NCBI GenBank assembly: GCA_903835275.1
Contig: CAILMK010000300.1
Coordinates: 1 to 6,567, forward strand
DNA: 6,567 nucleotides
Origin: an uncultured bacterium
GTDB taxonomy: Bacteria; Bacteroidota; Bacteroidia; CAILMK01
Reading direction: 5' to 3'
The notes beneath the pieces are model-generated. The model had not been told where the DNA came from. It searched no databases and saw only the letters and a program-made list of their open reading frames with translations. Shown in pieces: positions 6,301 to 6,567 of the stretch (positions are counted from its first letter, which is position 1; the number at the start of each line of letters is the position of its first letter). Both the position numbers and the translations under genes were made by a program.

Positions 6301-6318
6301 CAAAAATAGGGAAATCCC
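6301..6318 (-). promoter_or_regulatory. Probable promoter of the AhpD-like gene (and perhaps polA)
   Basis: Read leftward, TATTTTTG (6308-6301) matches TAnnTTTG perfectly, 21 nt before the ATG at 6279. A GGGATTTCCC palindrome (6318-6309) directly abuts it. There is no TTG at the expected -33 distance; that position falls in the T tract of the terminator of the preceding gene (6324-6329). Transcription would start near 6294, leaving a leader of about 15 nt, which excludes the upstream TTG as a start codon. Confidence 0.65.
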
Positions 6319-6323
6319 AAAAC

Positions 6324-6352
6324 AAAAAAGCCTCCCCTTTCGGGAAGGCCTT
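6324..6352 (-). terminator. Rho-independent terminator of the small Cys/Lys-rich gene
   Basis: Read leftward, the sequence forms a stem of AAGGCCTTCCC against GGGGAGGCTT with one bulged G and one G-U pair, closed by a GAAA tetraloop and followed at once by six T residues (6329-6324). It starts 20 nt after the stop of the gene at 6373. On the other strand no T tract follows directly, so it acts leftward only. The T tract overlaps the -33 region of the next promoter. Confidence 0.85.
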
Positions 6353-6372
6353 CATAAATTTACCCAAAAAGA

Positions 6373-6567
6373 TTAATTGGTCTTCTTAGCGTCAACTTTC
6401 TTGGATGCTTCGCCTTTAGCGTCAGACTTGTCAGATGTGCCGCTCTTTTTTATGCAAGCCTTTCCGTCCTTAGCGCCTTTTTTGCAGCATGCTTTTCCGT
6501 CTTTGCCATCTCCGCAAGTTCCAGCGTGCAAAGTAGTAGTGCTAACAGCAAATCCAAAGGTAAGTGC
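6373..6567 (-). CDS. Small secreted Cys/Lys-rich protein, 3' part (runs off the right edge)
   Basis: Sixty-four C-terminal residues are present, read leftward to a TAA at 6373-6375; the start is outside the window. The first visible residues ALTFGFAVSTTTLHA look like the end of a signal peptide, with probable cleavage after LHA, so the mature product would be a periplasmic or exported peptide of about 49 residues. It has four cysteines (C18, C27, C28, C38 of the visible part) and about sixteen lysines. An 11-residue unit is duplicated in tandem: DGKACCKKGAK (23-33 region) followed by DGKACIKKSGT (34-44). The C-terminal tail is hydrophilic (K, D, S, A). Similar small Lys/Cys-rich secreted peptides occur in Bacteroidota, but I know of no assigned function. 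Metal binding by the Cys residues or binding to polyanions by the Lys residues are guesses. It ends in its own terminator (6324-6352) and is thus transcriptionally separate from the AhpD-like gene. Confidence 0.75.
   Translation of the reverse strand, partial: ALTFGFAVSTTTLHAGTCGDGKDGKACCKKGAKDGKACIKKSGTSDKSDAKGEASKKVDAKKTN

Overview
The window looks like ordinary chromosome of a member of the Bacteroidota. Three things point there: the proteins read like that phylum's versions (the MlaE/MlaF pair, the Pol I beginning MKKLFLLDAMALIYRAHFAF), start codons lack clear Shine-Dalgarno sequences, and several genes are preceded by the phylum's TAnnTTTG -7 promoter box. I cannot place it below phylum from sequence alone.

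Layout, left to right. Positions 1-1664 are a leftward set: mlaE (permease), then mlaF (ATPase) 17 nt downstream, then 9 nt further the first 46 codons of urocanate hydratase (hutU), which runs off the left edge. A 130-nt divergent region (1665-1794) carries a good leftward promoter and a short palindrome. A rightward short-chain dehydrogenase follows (1795-2481). It ends 1 nt from the stop of a leftward DinB/YfiT-like three-histidine protein (2483-2953). A 124-nt gap (2954-3077) holds a G/C-run repeat, a probable promoter for the DinB-like gene, and a G-quadruplex motif directly behind the polA stop. A full-length, apparently fully active DNA polymerase I (polA, 3078-5888, leftward) fills the centre. 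Upstream of it, and probably co-transcribed, is an AhpD-like carboxymuconolactone-decarboxylase-family protein whose true start is most likely the ATG at 6279. A rho-independent terminator (6324-6352) separates that gene from the 3' part of a small secreted Cys/Lys-rich protein that runs off the right edge.

How they work together: MlaE and MlaF are the membrane and ATPase parts of an MCE-type lipid transporter of the envelope, but no MCE substrate-binding gene is present and hutU (histidine breakdown) sits where one could be expected. The DinB/YfiT-like protein and the AhpD-like protein suggest thiol/redox or detoxification chemistry, but nothing shows they share a pathway. PolA is housekeeping replication and repair.

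I see no defence system, mobile element, CRISPR array, tRNA or rRNA. The most interesting signals are small: a near-identical GGGATTWCCC palindrome abutting the -7 box of two separate promoters, the repeat/promoter/G4 cluster behind polA, and the duplicated Cys/Lys peptide.
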